Source of the DNA: Gossypium raimondii
Taxonomy: Eukaryota > Streptophyta > Magnoliopsida > Malvales > Malvaceae
NCBI RefSeq assembly: GCF_025698545.1
Contig: NC_068569.1
Span: 5,766,001 to 5,830,000 of the forward strand
Length of the DNA stretch: 64,000 bases
Reading direction: 5' to 3'
Positions 12,590 through 24,833 of the stretch are shown piece by piece (within the stretch, counting starts at the first letter, position 1; the number at the start of each line of letters is the position of its first letter). The translations under genes and the position numbers were made by a program. The notes below the pieces were generated by a model. It was not told the DNA's origin. It saw nothing but the letters and a program-made list of their open reading frames with translations, and searched no databases.

Positions 12590-14150
12590 AGATACCCAAT
12601 GCCATCCAATCATTGTATTTATAATCTATTGGAACTTGTTGACATTGAAGATGTGAATACAATGGCATATGCACATACCAAATACAGGGACCTACATGCT
12701 GCTAAGCTGTATGCCGAGTTAGAATGCAACAATGTTGAAGCGAAGGAGGATATTCAATGAGCATCATCCGCAGATATTGTAAATGAAGTTACTCCAATAA
12801 ATCAATATAATTTTGGAGCTCAATGTTGTTACAACTTCGACCATAACATCAGTTTGGTCAATCTGACTAAATGTGGTGCAACATCAACATCTGGTGGCTA
12901 CCTTAACTATATTTAACCATCAATCGTTCGGTTTGAAAATAACATAGGGTTACAATATGGTATAGAAGAAAAATAGGAGTAAGATGAGGAGGTCCTAAAT
13001 GACGATGTTGATGAATTTAGCGACCAAGATTCATATGAAGTTTTCAATGACGAATGTGATGAAGATCAAGTTCAAGAATTTCATGAGTTCCCCTAGACTA
13101 GTCGAGCTTTGAGTGGCATGGTAATCCAATTCCAGCCTACTGAATATTTATGGACTATAGACCTTGATGTTGCCAATACTGTTGAGTTCCCGAAGTAACC
13201 AAAAATAGTGCCCAATCATGTATTGCTGAAAGATAGGGAAACAAAAGAGCTTCGTGTTGGGTTGCAATATCCAAATAAGGAGTTATGTGTTTCCACAATT
13301 AAAGATTATAGTTTAAAAGTGTCGGTGGACTACAAAGCGACCATTTCAAACTCGATGCTATACATGGAAGAGTGTTGGAATGTAGCTGGTAGGAGCAGGT
13401 TGAGGGTCAAAGTTGCATTTATTAAGCAATCTCGGATGTGGGAGATACAGAAGTATGAGGGACCACATACTTGTATTGCTGCAAGGTTGAGCCAAGTTCA
13501 TTGAAAATTAGATACAAAGTTACTCAACAGATATATCAAGCTGTTGGTTGAGGTGAGGCGCACTATGTCAATAGTTGTCTTGGTGGCAGAAATGCAAAAC
13601 CAATATGATTACATAGTATCATATTGAAAAGCGTGGAGTGCCAAACAAATAGCGATGAAGGACCTATATGGGGTAAAGATGTTCCACCGTATTTTTTGGA
13701 CATTCCTATCTTTTGTCAGATGAGCCCGTTCTATGTGTAAAGATATTCCACGGTATTATTTTTACTTTCCTGGCTTGTGCCAGGGCGTTCCCTCATTGTA
13801 AGCCAATTGTCCAAGTTAATGGCACTTGGCTTTATGGGAAGTACAAGAAAACCTTGCTAATTGCGGTTACAATGGATGGGAACCGAAATGTTGTACTAAT
13901 TGCATTCACATTTGTTGACAAAGAAAGTATGGAGTCGTAGGAGTTTTTCTTTAACTTGAGATGTCATATTGTTACTCAAGACGCAATTTGCTTGATGTTT
14001 GATAAAAGGAATAGTTTTGTTGTTGCAATTAGACATTCTGGTGCCCCTTGACGGTCTATCAACTGCATGTGCCATGTAGTGAATAACTTCCACCAAAAGT
14101 GCAAAAATAAATCGTTACATAAACAAGTGATGAATATGGGTAATAAATCA
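12590..14150 (+). mobile_element. Decayed MuDR-type (MULE) transposase, N-terminal half
   Basis: Translation on the + strand shows, in order: an acidic region near 12,990-13,090 (DDVDEFSDQDSYEVFNDECD); the MuDR DNA-binding domain at about 13,208-13,500 (for example NKELCVSTIKDYSLKVSVDY and WEIQKYEGPHTC); and the start of the MULE DDE domain at about 13,770-14,100 (FPHCKPIVQVNGTWLYGKYK, LLIAVTMDGNRNVV). The reading frame is broken by several stops and shifts, for example the stop after LSQVH at 13,502 and TAG after SMES at 13,938. The usual first catalytic Asp in VDGTWLYG is Asn here. The sequence stops matching near 14,150, so the C-terminal half is missing. It cannot encode an active transposase. 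Confidence 0.8.
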
Positions 14151-14224
14151 GATCCATTCTAATAAATTATGTTTTTATATATTTTCATTTAATTCAAATG
14201 ATGACTATAGTCTTCACTTCAAGA

Positions 14225-14545
14225 CTCTAGAGGTTACAAGTTGTAAAGACACAGGTTTAACCAACAGATTGAAAGGCCCTGAATTTGTCCCTGACCTGAT
14301 GGAACAGTTCACCGCTGGCCCTCTTCCTCATACCACATTAATTTCAAAACCCCCAAATTGTGCGTCCAAATGTTATTGTATGTGAAAACAATACAAGCTG
14401 CTTACCAGCAGACAACGGCTCTGTCTCAGCCTAAATCATTCCTGATCGCCTGAAGATCTCTGCGATTCAAATCACTCCTAAATGAGCACACAAAAGCATG
14501 AACCTCGTGCTCCGAGCACATCACGACAAAACAAGGTTTGAATTA
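14225..14545 (-). other. Unidentified exon-like segment
   Basis: This stretch is less AT-rich than its surroundings. On the minus strand a frame reads CSEHEVHAFVCSFRSDLNRR then DLQAIRNDLG before a stop (about 14,434-14,523), and a good donor (CTG|GTAAGC) follows near 14,404. It may be a captured gene fragment belonging to the neighbouring Mutator element or an old pseudogene. I do not recognise the family. Confidence 0.25.
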
Positions 14546-15850
14546 AACATCCAAACAGCTTTTTATTATTAAATATTACAAGTTCCTTTCCTAATCACGT
14601 CATTTGTTATAATGGTAACCATTTGTGTGTATTTAAGTTGATTCAATTTGTCTATTGAAATCATAATAATAAAAATATATAAGTATTTGGGATTTGTCTG
14701 ATTAATATAATCAAATTTCAGATTCAAATAATCATCTCTCATTATTTTATAAATACAGAAGTATTTAGAATTTGTCTGATTAAATATTATATTAATATTT
14801 ATAATTCATTTAAATGAATTTTCAATTAATAAATAAGGGATCAAAATAGATTAAAAAATTCACAATTAAATCGTTCAAGGACCAACAGAGGGTCCAATCC
14901 TAAGAGAAGAAAATAGAAACCTAATATATGGCCCTCTAAACAAGTTGAATGCTGATATACATCGACTCATTAATTACGTTCATGAGCTAAGTTACCTCTA
15001 AAGTCAAACTTCAATCCCTATCAAAATAAATTTCATTTATTAGTGCTTTTACTGTGACTAATGCATGAATTTCAATTCATCAGTGGCGTTTAAATTTCTC
15101 AACTTAAACTTAAAGCCACTCTTACTATGAAAAAACATTTAAACATATTATAAATTGTGTTAGTGAGAGGGGAAGGGTGTGATGATTGGGGGCTAATAAT
15201 GATAGCTAGCAGTGGGAGTGGTGACAGTGACAAGAGGAGGATCTTCTATCTTCATTTGCCCATTGTTGAGTAACATGTGGAGACCGCATATTCAATCCTA
15301 ATAATGTGGTCTGTTTCTTAAAAATATCACCCTTTTATCTTTTATAGAAATTGCTTAGCAAGTAAGAATTTAAGTACTTACGTAAAGTGAATCTTTAAAA
15401 CTTTTTTAATATCGGATTTATTAACATTTTACAAACTCTTGTCGTGAAAGTTAATTTTATATTTTCATCATACTCAACACGCAACAAATATAATTAACAT
15501 CACACCAGTTTTCTTTTTCTTTTCTTAATATTAAACTTTAAATTTTGTATCTTAAACTATCCTTACAAAATTTTGATGATTTTAAAATAAAATTACAAAA
15601 GAAAATACTAAAAGAGAAATTAATCAGAAATTTTTTTTCTTAAGGTTACTTCAGATGGTGTAGAGCGCGATTTCGATGAACAAGGTTTTTTAATTCATGG
15701 ATTCGCAATCCTTTTTAAATGTATATCAATTTATAAATTCAAGCATATCTTGTGCTAAAGCAACAAGGTAACTAATTGTTTGGCAAAGGCGGCATTAAGG
15801 AGTTTAAATCAATTAACTCTTTTCGAAAAACCACTAATTTATTTTATATG
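14546..15850. other. AT-rich, no gene seen
   Basis: No coding signal, no clear repeat ends. Confidence 0.45.
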
Positions 15851-16573
15851 ATTACTTGAGGAAAATGCTAATAAGTCTCCACAGGAAGGATCCACAGTTT
15901 TTGCTTTTAGGAGTGTATTTTTATTTATCATTTTTTATAAAATTTGAATTACAAAATGTGCAATAATTTTTAATTATAAATTATAAATTTTGAGTATTCG
16001 GGACTAAATTATAAAAATTTTGAAATTTAGGGATTTAAGTGAAGTTAGAGAGTTAAATCTAGTTTAAAGTGGGAATTGAATGAAAATATAGAATTAATTG
16101 TGTAGAAATAAAATTAGTCTCTATTTAGGGACTAAATTAAAAATTAGGCAAATGTTGAATAAAAATTGAAATATTCAATGTGAAATTGAATTGTATTATA
16201 TTGATCAATTTTAATTGTTTTAATTCCATAGCTAACGTTGTGCATGAAACCTCGACTAAGAAGGGAAATGATAAAGTCGACGAGGAATAGCTAGGAAGTT
16301 CTAGTTTGTATTTCTATAATCCGAATATAATTATTAATTGTTGTATTTTGATTTAATGTTTATGGTAAGTAGTTGAGGTGAGGATATGATATTTTGATAT
16401 TGAACTAAATTGAATTCATTGTACATGTGATTATATGGAAAATTTATATTTGATATTGATTGTTATTGAATTGTGAAATTAAATCCCTATTAACTGTATC
16501 GAGCTGAGTCAGATATAGATGGAATGCCATAGGATTGAAAGAGTTCAATGATTCTTCGATTACAAGTCAATGA

Positions 16574-16704
16574 GACACGGGGTGTCAATCTATTACTTCG
16601 GATTAATTCGATGAGGCACTAGGTGCCAATTTACTTCGGTTTAGCCGATGAGACACTGGGTGTCAACTTAGTACTTCGAATTATCCGATGAGGTACTGGG
16701 TACC
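16574..16704. repeat. Four tandem units each carrying a small covarying hairpin
   Basis: Units at 16,574, 16,615, 16,652 and 16,692 (spacing 37-41 bp). Each has a 5-bp inverted repeat around a 3-nt centre: GACAC-GGG-GTGTC, GGCAC-TAG-GTGCC, GACAC-TGG-GTGTC and GGTAC-TGG-GTACC. Where one arm differs between units the other arm changes to match. The units lie inside the gypsy LTR and share flanks such as GATGAG on the left and ACTTCG between units. Confidence 0.8.
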
Positions 16705-17479
16705 AAACTGATGTATTTTGGTTGGACCAGTGTATCCGTCCAAGTCGTGTTAATAGGGGTAATTAAATGAAATGATACTATGATTGGTATTGGAAACTAT
16801 TGAATGTGAAATCAAAATGAGACACATGGATTGTGTATCATATTGTGAAAAGCTATTTGAGATAGCAAATGATAAGAATTGAATATGTTATGAATGATTT
16901 GTTATGAACTGATTAATTGAATGGCTTTTGTTATTGTATGATTAAATGTGCATGTTATTTTAATTTTGCTTTTAAATATTGGGATTATAGAAATACCACT
17001 GAATTTATACTCAGTGTACGGTTTTATTTTCCATGCGCAGGTAAGGTACCTAAGTGTGATCGCCGATTTAGCATCCATCAACTATCCTGATCTCAAATAT
17101 GGTGATGTATACTTCTTTTGTGTCGACATGTACCTAGGGCGTTTAAATGTTAACTATTTTTTGGTTTAGTTGTAAACAAGATTATAATTTTAATGTTGGT
17201 TGATATATATAAGCAAGTATTCATGATTTAGGTAAAATTTTGATTGAAATTGGTATGTTTACAATGTGGATTAAATGATGCTTCAATTAATATGTTTTGA
17301 TAATATAATTGTGGTACCTACGAGGGTACATTGGTTAGACATTTGGGTTGATTATTTTGACATGTTTTGAAGGTATTTGATTGTGTTTTGAATTGGTTGA
17401 ATGAATGGTTTTTTAGTTGCTTGGTGTATAAGATTGTAGGGAATGGTAAACTTGTTGTTTAAGATTCATTTTGAGTCCA

Positions 17480-17855
17480 TACGGCCAGATACACGGGCGT
17501 ATGGCTGGACCGTGTGAGACACACGACTAACACATGGGCTTGTGGTTTGGCCATGTGTCCCCTGCGACTTTAAAATTTTAAAATAGAATGCTCAGGTATT
17601 TTCACACGAGCAGAGACACGGGCATATGCCTCAGTCGTATGTGACATACGGCCTAGCACACGGGCGTGTGACTTGGCAATGTGAACCCTGTACTTTAATA
17701 TTATAAGTCAGTATACTCACACTGCCTAGCACACGGGTGTGTGGCTTGGCCGTGTGACATAAGTCAGTGAGCACCCAGTTTTAGACATGGTCTAAGACGT
17801 CGGTGTGTCTCTTGACCGTGTGAGCCGCATGACCTGGCCACACGGGCGTGTGTCC
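17480..17855. repeat. Array of CACACGGGCGTGTG-like near-palindromes in the LTR
   Basis: Perfect copies at 17,657-17,670 and 17,839-17,852, with variants (CACACGGGTGTGTG, ACACGGGCGTATG, ACACGGGCATATG) between, mixed with GGCCGTGTGA and TTGGCCGTG motifs. The block is far more GC-rich than its surroundings. It is a known kind of block in Malvaceae gypsy LTRs, as I recall. Confidence 0.7.
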
Positions 17856-18087
17856 CTTATTCCTTTGAGAAATTTTGATATTTTTGAAAAAAATTTATGA
17901 GTACCCGGTTTAGTCTCGATTTGTTTCTAACACATATTTTGGGCCTCGAGGGCTCATAAAAAGAAAAATATGATTTATTTACAATATTTTTTGTTAAATG
18001 GTATGAAATGTTTGTATTTGATCTGAAAAGTTAGGTAATGCTCTATAACCCTGTTCCGACGATGGATAAGGGTTAGAGGGTGTTACA

Positions 18088-19535
18088 TTCCCGATTAAAG
18101 GCTCTTTGTGAACTTCTCGTCTTGAGAGAGAGCTTTCTGTTTAAGTGCTCATAAAAGTATTCCCGGATATGAAATGACGGATTTATAATATTGTACACTT
18201 CAGGTGTACTACCCAAGTATCCATCGAGATTTCATATGATTCAACGGATGAAATTCTTATATGATAACATATGAAATCAAGATGAATCAATACTCGTAAA
18301 TACATGAATTACATGAGACTAGATTTTTATATTTGATGAGCTCATCCTTATTGTTGAGGTTTAGATTAAATGAATGACTAACATGCTTGGTGAAGTTATA
18401 TGTTAGGCAAATGGTCAAATTACTTTGGATGCATTTTGTATGCTTACTTTATGTATAAATGTATGGTAAGTTAATTTCCATTATACGGACTTACTAAGCA
18501 CTAAGTGCTTACTTAGTTATATTTCCTCTGTTTTATAGTTCTCGGAGACTCATTGGGTTGGAAGCTTGGCGGAGATCACTCACACTATCCACTAACCTAT
18601 TTCAGTACAATTATGAAACTAATTTTGGTTATAATGGCATGTATAGGTTAACTTGGCCATTGTTGGCATTTTAAATATTTTGGTTGTAACTAGTCATTGG
18701 TATGACTTGTGTTTGGTATATTTTGAAAAGTGTTTATATAGACGACCTTAACATGTTTGATGTGTGAAATTAAATGGATGGAGATAGCATAATTGATAAA
18801 GTATGCATATATGTAAATTTGATCAATTAGGTAATATTGAGTACATGAATACATGTGATGAAGTATCATGCATAAGACATGGTTTTGGCTTGGTTTAAAT
18901 ATTTTGAATTGGTTGGTGAATGTGTCTAAGTGTTTATGTAGGTGGAAAGTGAAATTGGGTGAGGAATAAGGCTTGGAAATGACCTTATTTTGTCCACACT
19001 GACAGAGACACGCGCGTGTGCCTCAGCTGTGTGTGACACACGGCCTAGCACATAGGTGTGTGTTCTGGCCGTGTGTCCCCTGTATCTTAAAAATTCAAAA
19101 CAAAATTCTCACGAATTTTCACACGGCCTGGCACACGGGCTTGTGGCTTGGCCGTGTGACCCGTGCACTTAAATGTATTACAAGTCAGAGAGTTACACGG
19201 GCTGGGGACACGACCGTGTGCCCTACTTCAAATACCACAAAGCCTAAGACACGAATGTGTCACTTGGCCGTGTGAGGCACACGGGCGTGTGTCTTTACAC
19301 TTAAGAAATTTTTTTAAGGTTTCACGAAAAATTCTCTAAGTTACCGATTTAGTCTCGACTTATTTCTAAGGTATGTTTTGGATCTCGATGGCTCATATAA
19401 GGGACAATATAATTAATTTATAATTAATTTCTGATATGAATGTTAAGTAATATAAAATATCTGAGTTTGATCTAAAAATTTCGGTAATGCTTCTAAACCA
19501 TGTTTCGGTGACGGATACGGGATAGGGGTGTTACA
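18088..19535 (+). mobile_element. Ty3/gypsy LTR sequence, second related copy
   Basis: From about 18,930 this repeats the layout of the preceding copy: a CACGGGCGTGTG-like motif block (about 19,005-19,292, perfect CACACGGGCGTGTG at 19,278-19,291), a GGATCTCGATGGCTCAT segment matching GGGCCTCGAGGGCTCAT of the first copy, and a terminus GATAGGGGTGTTACA at 19,535. Sequence 18,088-18,900 between the copies is also LTR-like and non-coding. Nested or tandem LTR relics; order of insertion not resolved. ORF 19,018-19,275 is a by-product of the GC-rich motifs. Confidence 0.55.
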
Positions 19536-19549
19536 GATTTTGTGTTGGA

Positions 19550-21165
19550 GACAAAAGTAAGTGCAACGGTAATAGTATTATAGAGCACAATAGAAGGATA
19601 ATTATAGTAAATGGTAGGAGTAAACATTAGTTGAGGAGAAAAATATGTGCTCGATGTTTGTTGAGCAGCTCTATAAGTAATAGGTGTTTGTGGTGAAGCA
19701 ATATAGGAAGTATGTGATACAAAAATAGTAGTAGGTGATTGAACAAAAAATGGCTTGGTGATATGGGTTGACTTGATGCTATAGTTGTGGTATATGTGAT
19801 CCTGTAAGAGTAGTAGTAATGGGAAAATAAGTGGTTATGCCCCCAAAGAAGGTGTCAAATCAACAGAAGCATTTGGATACAATATGCCCCATTTGGCCAT
19901 ATAACTAACATTGAGGCATTGAATTGTTACCTTATTTTTCTCTTCCTCGGGCCCTAAAACCATCAACATGTCCTTGTCCTTAATAGTATGGTCTAGGTAA
20001 GTATCCTTGTTGAGAGTCAATAGACTTTGAACCGTCACCATTTTATGGCTAAGATACATGAGCAATAGATTGAACTTGAGATTGTTGTTTTTGAACAACA
20101 AGATTTGTAGATATAGCTATAGGAGGTGACATTAACATCATCTATCGAACCTTAGCATCCAATAAAGCAGATGTAATTCTAGCCAAATCATACTCTTGCT
20201 GACTGTATGTAATATTAAGACAATATTTTCATATTCAAATGTCAAGCTATTAAGAAAAGTACATTGATGTTCTTCTTTAGTAATCACTTATCCACATCTA
20301 GATACAACATCACATATATGCTTTATTTTAGCAAGATATTCTTTTATGCTTTTATTTTCTTTATTGACATTATACAACTTGCATATAAAGTGCACTTTCT
20401 TAGTTCAAGACTGATTAGAAAATACTTGATGTAATTTTGACCAGATTCCATATAATGAATCTAAACCAACAAGATGTGTATGCAATGTAGGACTAACCGA
20501 TGTCATTAACCAAGATGCTAAAACTAAATCTTGTTGTTCATAAGGTGTCAATTTGGGATTTTCAAATTGCTTACCATCAACATCTTTCACTGTACTAGCA
20601 AATATAGAAACAATACCTTCAACATAGATTACAAACAATGAGTTTTAAGAATCAAGAAAACATGTTGTCTCCATGTAAGGTAATTGCTTTCATCCACTAG
20701 TAACACAATGTTCTTAGTGAAAAGCAAAGTTGTAGATTCGGGATTGATCATTGTAGGATTTAAAGAAATGACTGCAAGACTGTCACTTTGATTTGTATTT
20801 TCGATCAACACCATTGTTGCTACTTAAACACAGAAGAAACACATAGATTTAACACTAGAATTTGCTAAAGTATGCCATGGATCATAACTTTGATACCATG
20901 TTGGAAAACTGATTAAAGATGAACAACAAAGTAAAAAGAATTAAAAGAAAAAGAAAAATGGAAGATGAAAAGATAGTACTAATTTCCTTGTTCAACAAAT
21001 AGAGCTTAGACCGGCTTATATACTTAAAGGTATATCCAACTAACAAATATATAGAATAACCATTGTGACAATCTCACAACAACTAACAGCTAATCAATTA
21101 GTCGACATCAGTTGAAACACAACTGTACAAGTACAACAACTTCAAAAAACTCATGCACATTAAAC
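19550..21165 (-). mobile_element. Ty1/copia-type relic: LTR, primer-binding site and gag remnant
   Basis: Reading the minus strand: an LTR at about 21,165 down to 20,899 ending in CCAACA; then directly a primer-binding site TGGTATCAAAG (20,888-20,898) that fits the initiator-Met tRNA end used by most plant copia elements; then gag-like protein (near 20,629-20,814 and 20,405-20,638) with LLVDESNYLTWRQHVFLIL and LASWLMTSVSPTLHTHLVGL, typical of the copia gag (UBN2-type) domain. More gag-region sequence continues to about 19,835. Protease, integrase and reverse transcriptase are absent, and no second LTR was seen. It is a broken fossil with several breaks. Confidence 0.7.
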
Positions 21166-21169
21166 ATGT

Positions 21170-23980
21170 GGTTTATTATCTAATAGTGTACAAAAAATCA
21201 ATAAATATTATAACGGAATTTCAAAAAATAGAATATTAATTTATCAAGTGTTTATTTATTTTAATATTATTCGAAAATTTAAATGTTTTAGTCACTCGAT
21301 TGTGTAGTTGAGTGACACAAGAAATTAAAAGAAAGCAACTTCAAAAAGAAATTTCCCCTCATGTAAATCAATTATTAAAGCATGTGTATGTTATTGCGAT
21401 CTATTTGTGACGATAATTGGAGCTGCTTGAAGCAGCTTAAATTTGTGTTGGTAATATTAGTTGATTTTGATGACTGATTGAGGTGATAGAGATTGTAGAA
21501 ACTTGTGTAACAGAGAAACATCGTAAATATCATTTCAGTTTAAAAAAATAATTGTAAATAGTAAAATGAATAAAAATTAAAGCAAAACAAAATTTGAAGT
21601 TAATTAAGTAATACTGGAATTCTATGTACAACATCGAATTAGACAAAGCTCTAATTCTCGTTCTTTTAAAAGATAATCATTAAATTTATGGTAAAAAAAA
21701 GCTAATTATCCATTTAAAAGGAAAAAAAGAAATGAAGTTTGGAATCCACTGAAAATGATGATCAATAGTTGTATCAAATGGCTGGACAATCTAGATACAA
21801 CCATCCTATATTATTATATTACATTTATGGGCCAAGAAGATTGTTTGATAGGCGAGAAAATCAATGTTACCAACCAAAATTCTAACTTGTCATTATCTGT
21901 CAGACACTGGAAGACAATAACCAGACAATGATTGACTCCTCCACTTCTCATCCTTTCCCTTTCATTTTGGATATGCTAATCTATACTTATGGGTTTTTAA
22001 TACTTAATATAATTATTATTTTTTGAATAATATCTAACAAAATCTACTTCTATTTTAATTTATTTCTTGAATTATATGACAAAGTAGTAAATTATGGTAA
22101 TTAAGTAGGATTTAAGGATAATTTTGGGGAGACAAGAATGAGGAGCTAAGGGTAGGGTGAGACAAGTGGAAAGATCAGTCAGGTTAGTTGACTGGTCAAA
22201 TTTATATCAGTCAAACAACACTCTTTAATAATAAAATTATAATAATTGTAGTAAAAATAGTAATAATTTTAAATGAAAAAAGTGAAAGGTGTAATCAAAA
22301 ACTGTGCCGAGATGGAGAAGGGTGGCATCTTGGGTTAAGCTAAGAATCTATGAATCACCACTCCCACTCCAAAGAATCTCTATGGCTAGGGTCAATATTA
22401 TCTTCTCTCTTTTTATAAAGATTTCAACTTTATATTTTTTAAATCAATTTAATATACATTTTCAAATAATTATTTGAATTTTATAAAGAAGGTTTCCACA
22501 ACATATTGTTATTTTTTAAACTTAATGTTTTTTTCCTATCAATTTTATATAAAAAAAGTTATTTTAGTCAATAATTTAAATTTTTTTAGTTTTTAAACTT
22601 GTTTCGTCAAATCACTTTAAAATAGACGAAAAAGTTAATGCTTTGATAATTTTATTGATGTGACATACATACGGATTGTCATATAGATAACATATAAGCA
22701 TTTAATTAATTTTAAAAATATTTTATACTTCTTTTCTAAATTTAAAAATTAATTAAATACTGAATGTTTTCCACTTGACATACACATTGGTAAAATTAGA
22801 AAACTTCAATTTTAATTTATTTTGTAAAGTTAAAAATTAAATAAATAACTAAAATATTTTTTAAAAAAAGTGAGAGGGAAATGAATTGTTATTACTTTTA
22901 TATATAAAAAAATTAGGAGCGATTCGTTAATCATAGCGTGAAATGTTGAAATCAAAATGTAATCGTAAGACATAAGAAAATCAGTATAGTACTAACTACT
23001 AAATTAGTGAGTTAGTTGTAGCAATGAAAAAATAATAATGATTTAAGAAGGTAAAAGAATTGAAACTAAGGAAGGGGGAGATTGGTCGTTGGGGCGAGTG
23101 GCGAGTGGGGAGTGGGGTCCAAAATGACAGAATCCTAGATTAGATTGTATTTGTAATAAGACCAAACACGTGGCTGGGTTGGCTGAAGGGAATTAATGCG
23201 TAATGCAAAGCAAAGAAACCTCGACTCATCCAACTAGCAAATTAGTTTATAGGTACGATACTCTAGGATTATAAAAAATGGAAAATATGTTCGCCACCGC
23301 CATTCGAGTTTCTTCAATCCCAAGTAAAAATGCTGATCTTAAAGAACAAGGCATGTTTCTGTCTCGATAATATATAATTTAGTAGGGTTTGTAAATCGGA
23401 TGGGACCAAAATTCGACCCTGAACCGGGTCCATTATGACACAGGAACTGTAGCCTAGAGTTTGAGTAAATGAAATGTTGTCTTGGGACTAGTCCAGGGGG
23501 CTGGGGTTAGCAATGGCATACATGCAGTTGTCAGTTCAAAATGGACTTCCTGCAGGAGGTGGAAGCTGGACCAGCAAGCCCAACCCCACGCCAATAAGTG
23601 TCTGGGACCTCTCACCGTGCCTGCTTTTGTTTCAACCTCATGACCTACTCTTGATTCTGCTGCTTGTTTAATCTGATGGTCTGTCAGATTCTTGCCGCCT
23701 TTGTCTGCTCTCCTATTACATATCCACTGTTTCATAGCTTTACCATTCAGACTTTTCTTTTACCAAATTCATATGTTTAACTATCCATTTAATGGATTCG
23801 GTACACCATATTTTTAATACAAAACATGTTCAATCGATATAGAAGAAAGGTTTTGCAAATAGGTTTGAATTTAAACTTGCCGATGGTCACAATCTCCACT
23901 TGTTGAATGTCAATTATGGTATTAGGCTTAATCACGTGCCCTCCGCAATTTGTACTTTACAGTAGAATTATTATTGAAGT
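21170..23980. other. Intergenic, AT-rich, no gene seen
   Basis: Includes a loose MITE-like stretch at about 22,530-22,870 resembling that at 1180-1640. A less AT-rich patch at 23,400-23,740 has a 93-codon ORF on the minus strand (23,454-23,735) with no recognisable domain. Confidence 0.4.
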
Positions 23981-23989
23981 TTTTATACT

Positions 23990-24275
23990 GACAATCAGGT
24001 TATATTTTGTTCATTTTATTCAAAAAATAGGTAAACTAGTCCATATATATTAGATTAAAGAGCAAATCGATAATTTTTTTTAAAAAATTGATGTAATTGA
24101 TGGAATACCCAAACAATGATTGTCACTTGTACCTCATGCTGACATACATGGAACAGTTTTTAACAATAGAAATTAATGCAATTTTTAATAAAAAGACTAG
24201 TTTATCCTTTGATCTAATGTACAAAGATTAATTTATCATTTTTTGAGTGAGGGGATAAAATGCAATTTAACTCTT
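23990..24275. mobile_element. Small inverted-repeat element (MITE-like)
   Basis: The left arm (ATTTTATTCAAAAAATAGG, then TAAACTAGTCCATATATATT) is an imperfect inverted copy of the right arm (GACTAGTTTATCCTTTGATC, then CATTTTTTGAGTGAGGGGAT). About 285 bp in all. Exact ends and a target duplication could not be fixed. Confidence 0.45.
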
Positions 24276-24833
24276 AACACAATACAATAACTTTTATGAT
24301 ACTGAATCTGTCCTCATTTTGTTTTATAATGAAGCGTCTACTCATTTAGTTCTGGTTTTGGAGGTTTTCCATTGATGACTGGTATAACATATTTTGTGAC
24401 ATTAATTGTAAGTTTTATAAACCTCCCCTATAGTTAATGATATTGTAATTTTATAGCAAACAAGTAGATGCAATAAGTATAAATCTGTCACAACAAAAAA
24501 AACTTCTTCTCTTTACCATTCATCCCTAGCCTTGGATGCCTTCAAATTTCCTAAGCATTTAGTGATACACGATTTTCATTCTCAATGTGGATGCGAGCAT
24601 CGAATTCATATTTATGTCCGACACATAGGTGTAAATATCGGATCCATATGAAAGTTAGAACAACAAAGTTTTCAAGCATGCATGTGACTGCCATACATTG
24701 CCTGCTTAAGTTGCTATCCAGAAAACAAAGTCCCAGATTTTGAAAGGAAACTTGAAATTCATACAAGATCCATGAAATGGCAGAACATCATCTTCTTGCA
24801 CACCCAACCTGACACGTCCCCATTCAATATCTC

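Larger units (their letters stand above)
15860..18087 (+). mobile_element. Ty3/gypsy LTR sequence, first copy
   Basis: Non-coding LTR-type sequence. It contains a block of four covarying hairpin repeats (16,574-16,704), a block of CACACGGGCGTGTG-like motifs (about 17,480-17,855) and ends with GGGTTAGAGGGTGTTACA at about 18,070-18,087. The end segment is repeated at 19,380-19,535, which marks it as a repeated LTR terminus. The left boundary is approximate. No gag or pol lies nearby, so these are solo or nested LTR relics. Assignment to the chromovirus-like gypsy LTRs common in cotton is from memory. Confidence 0.6.

Noticed and set aside
19018-19275. 85-codon ORF in the LTR
   Set aside because: Made of the repeated CACGGGCGTGTG-like motifs read in one frame; no protein signature.
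16574-19292. CRISPR-like array
   Set aside because: Repeats are short, diverged and inside plant LTRs; no cas genes, and the DNA is eukaryotic.
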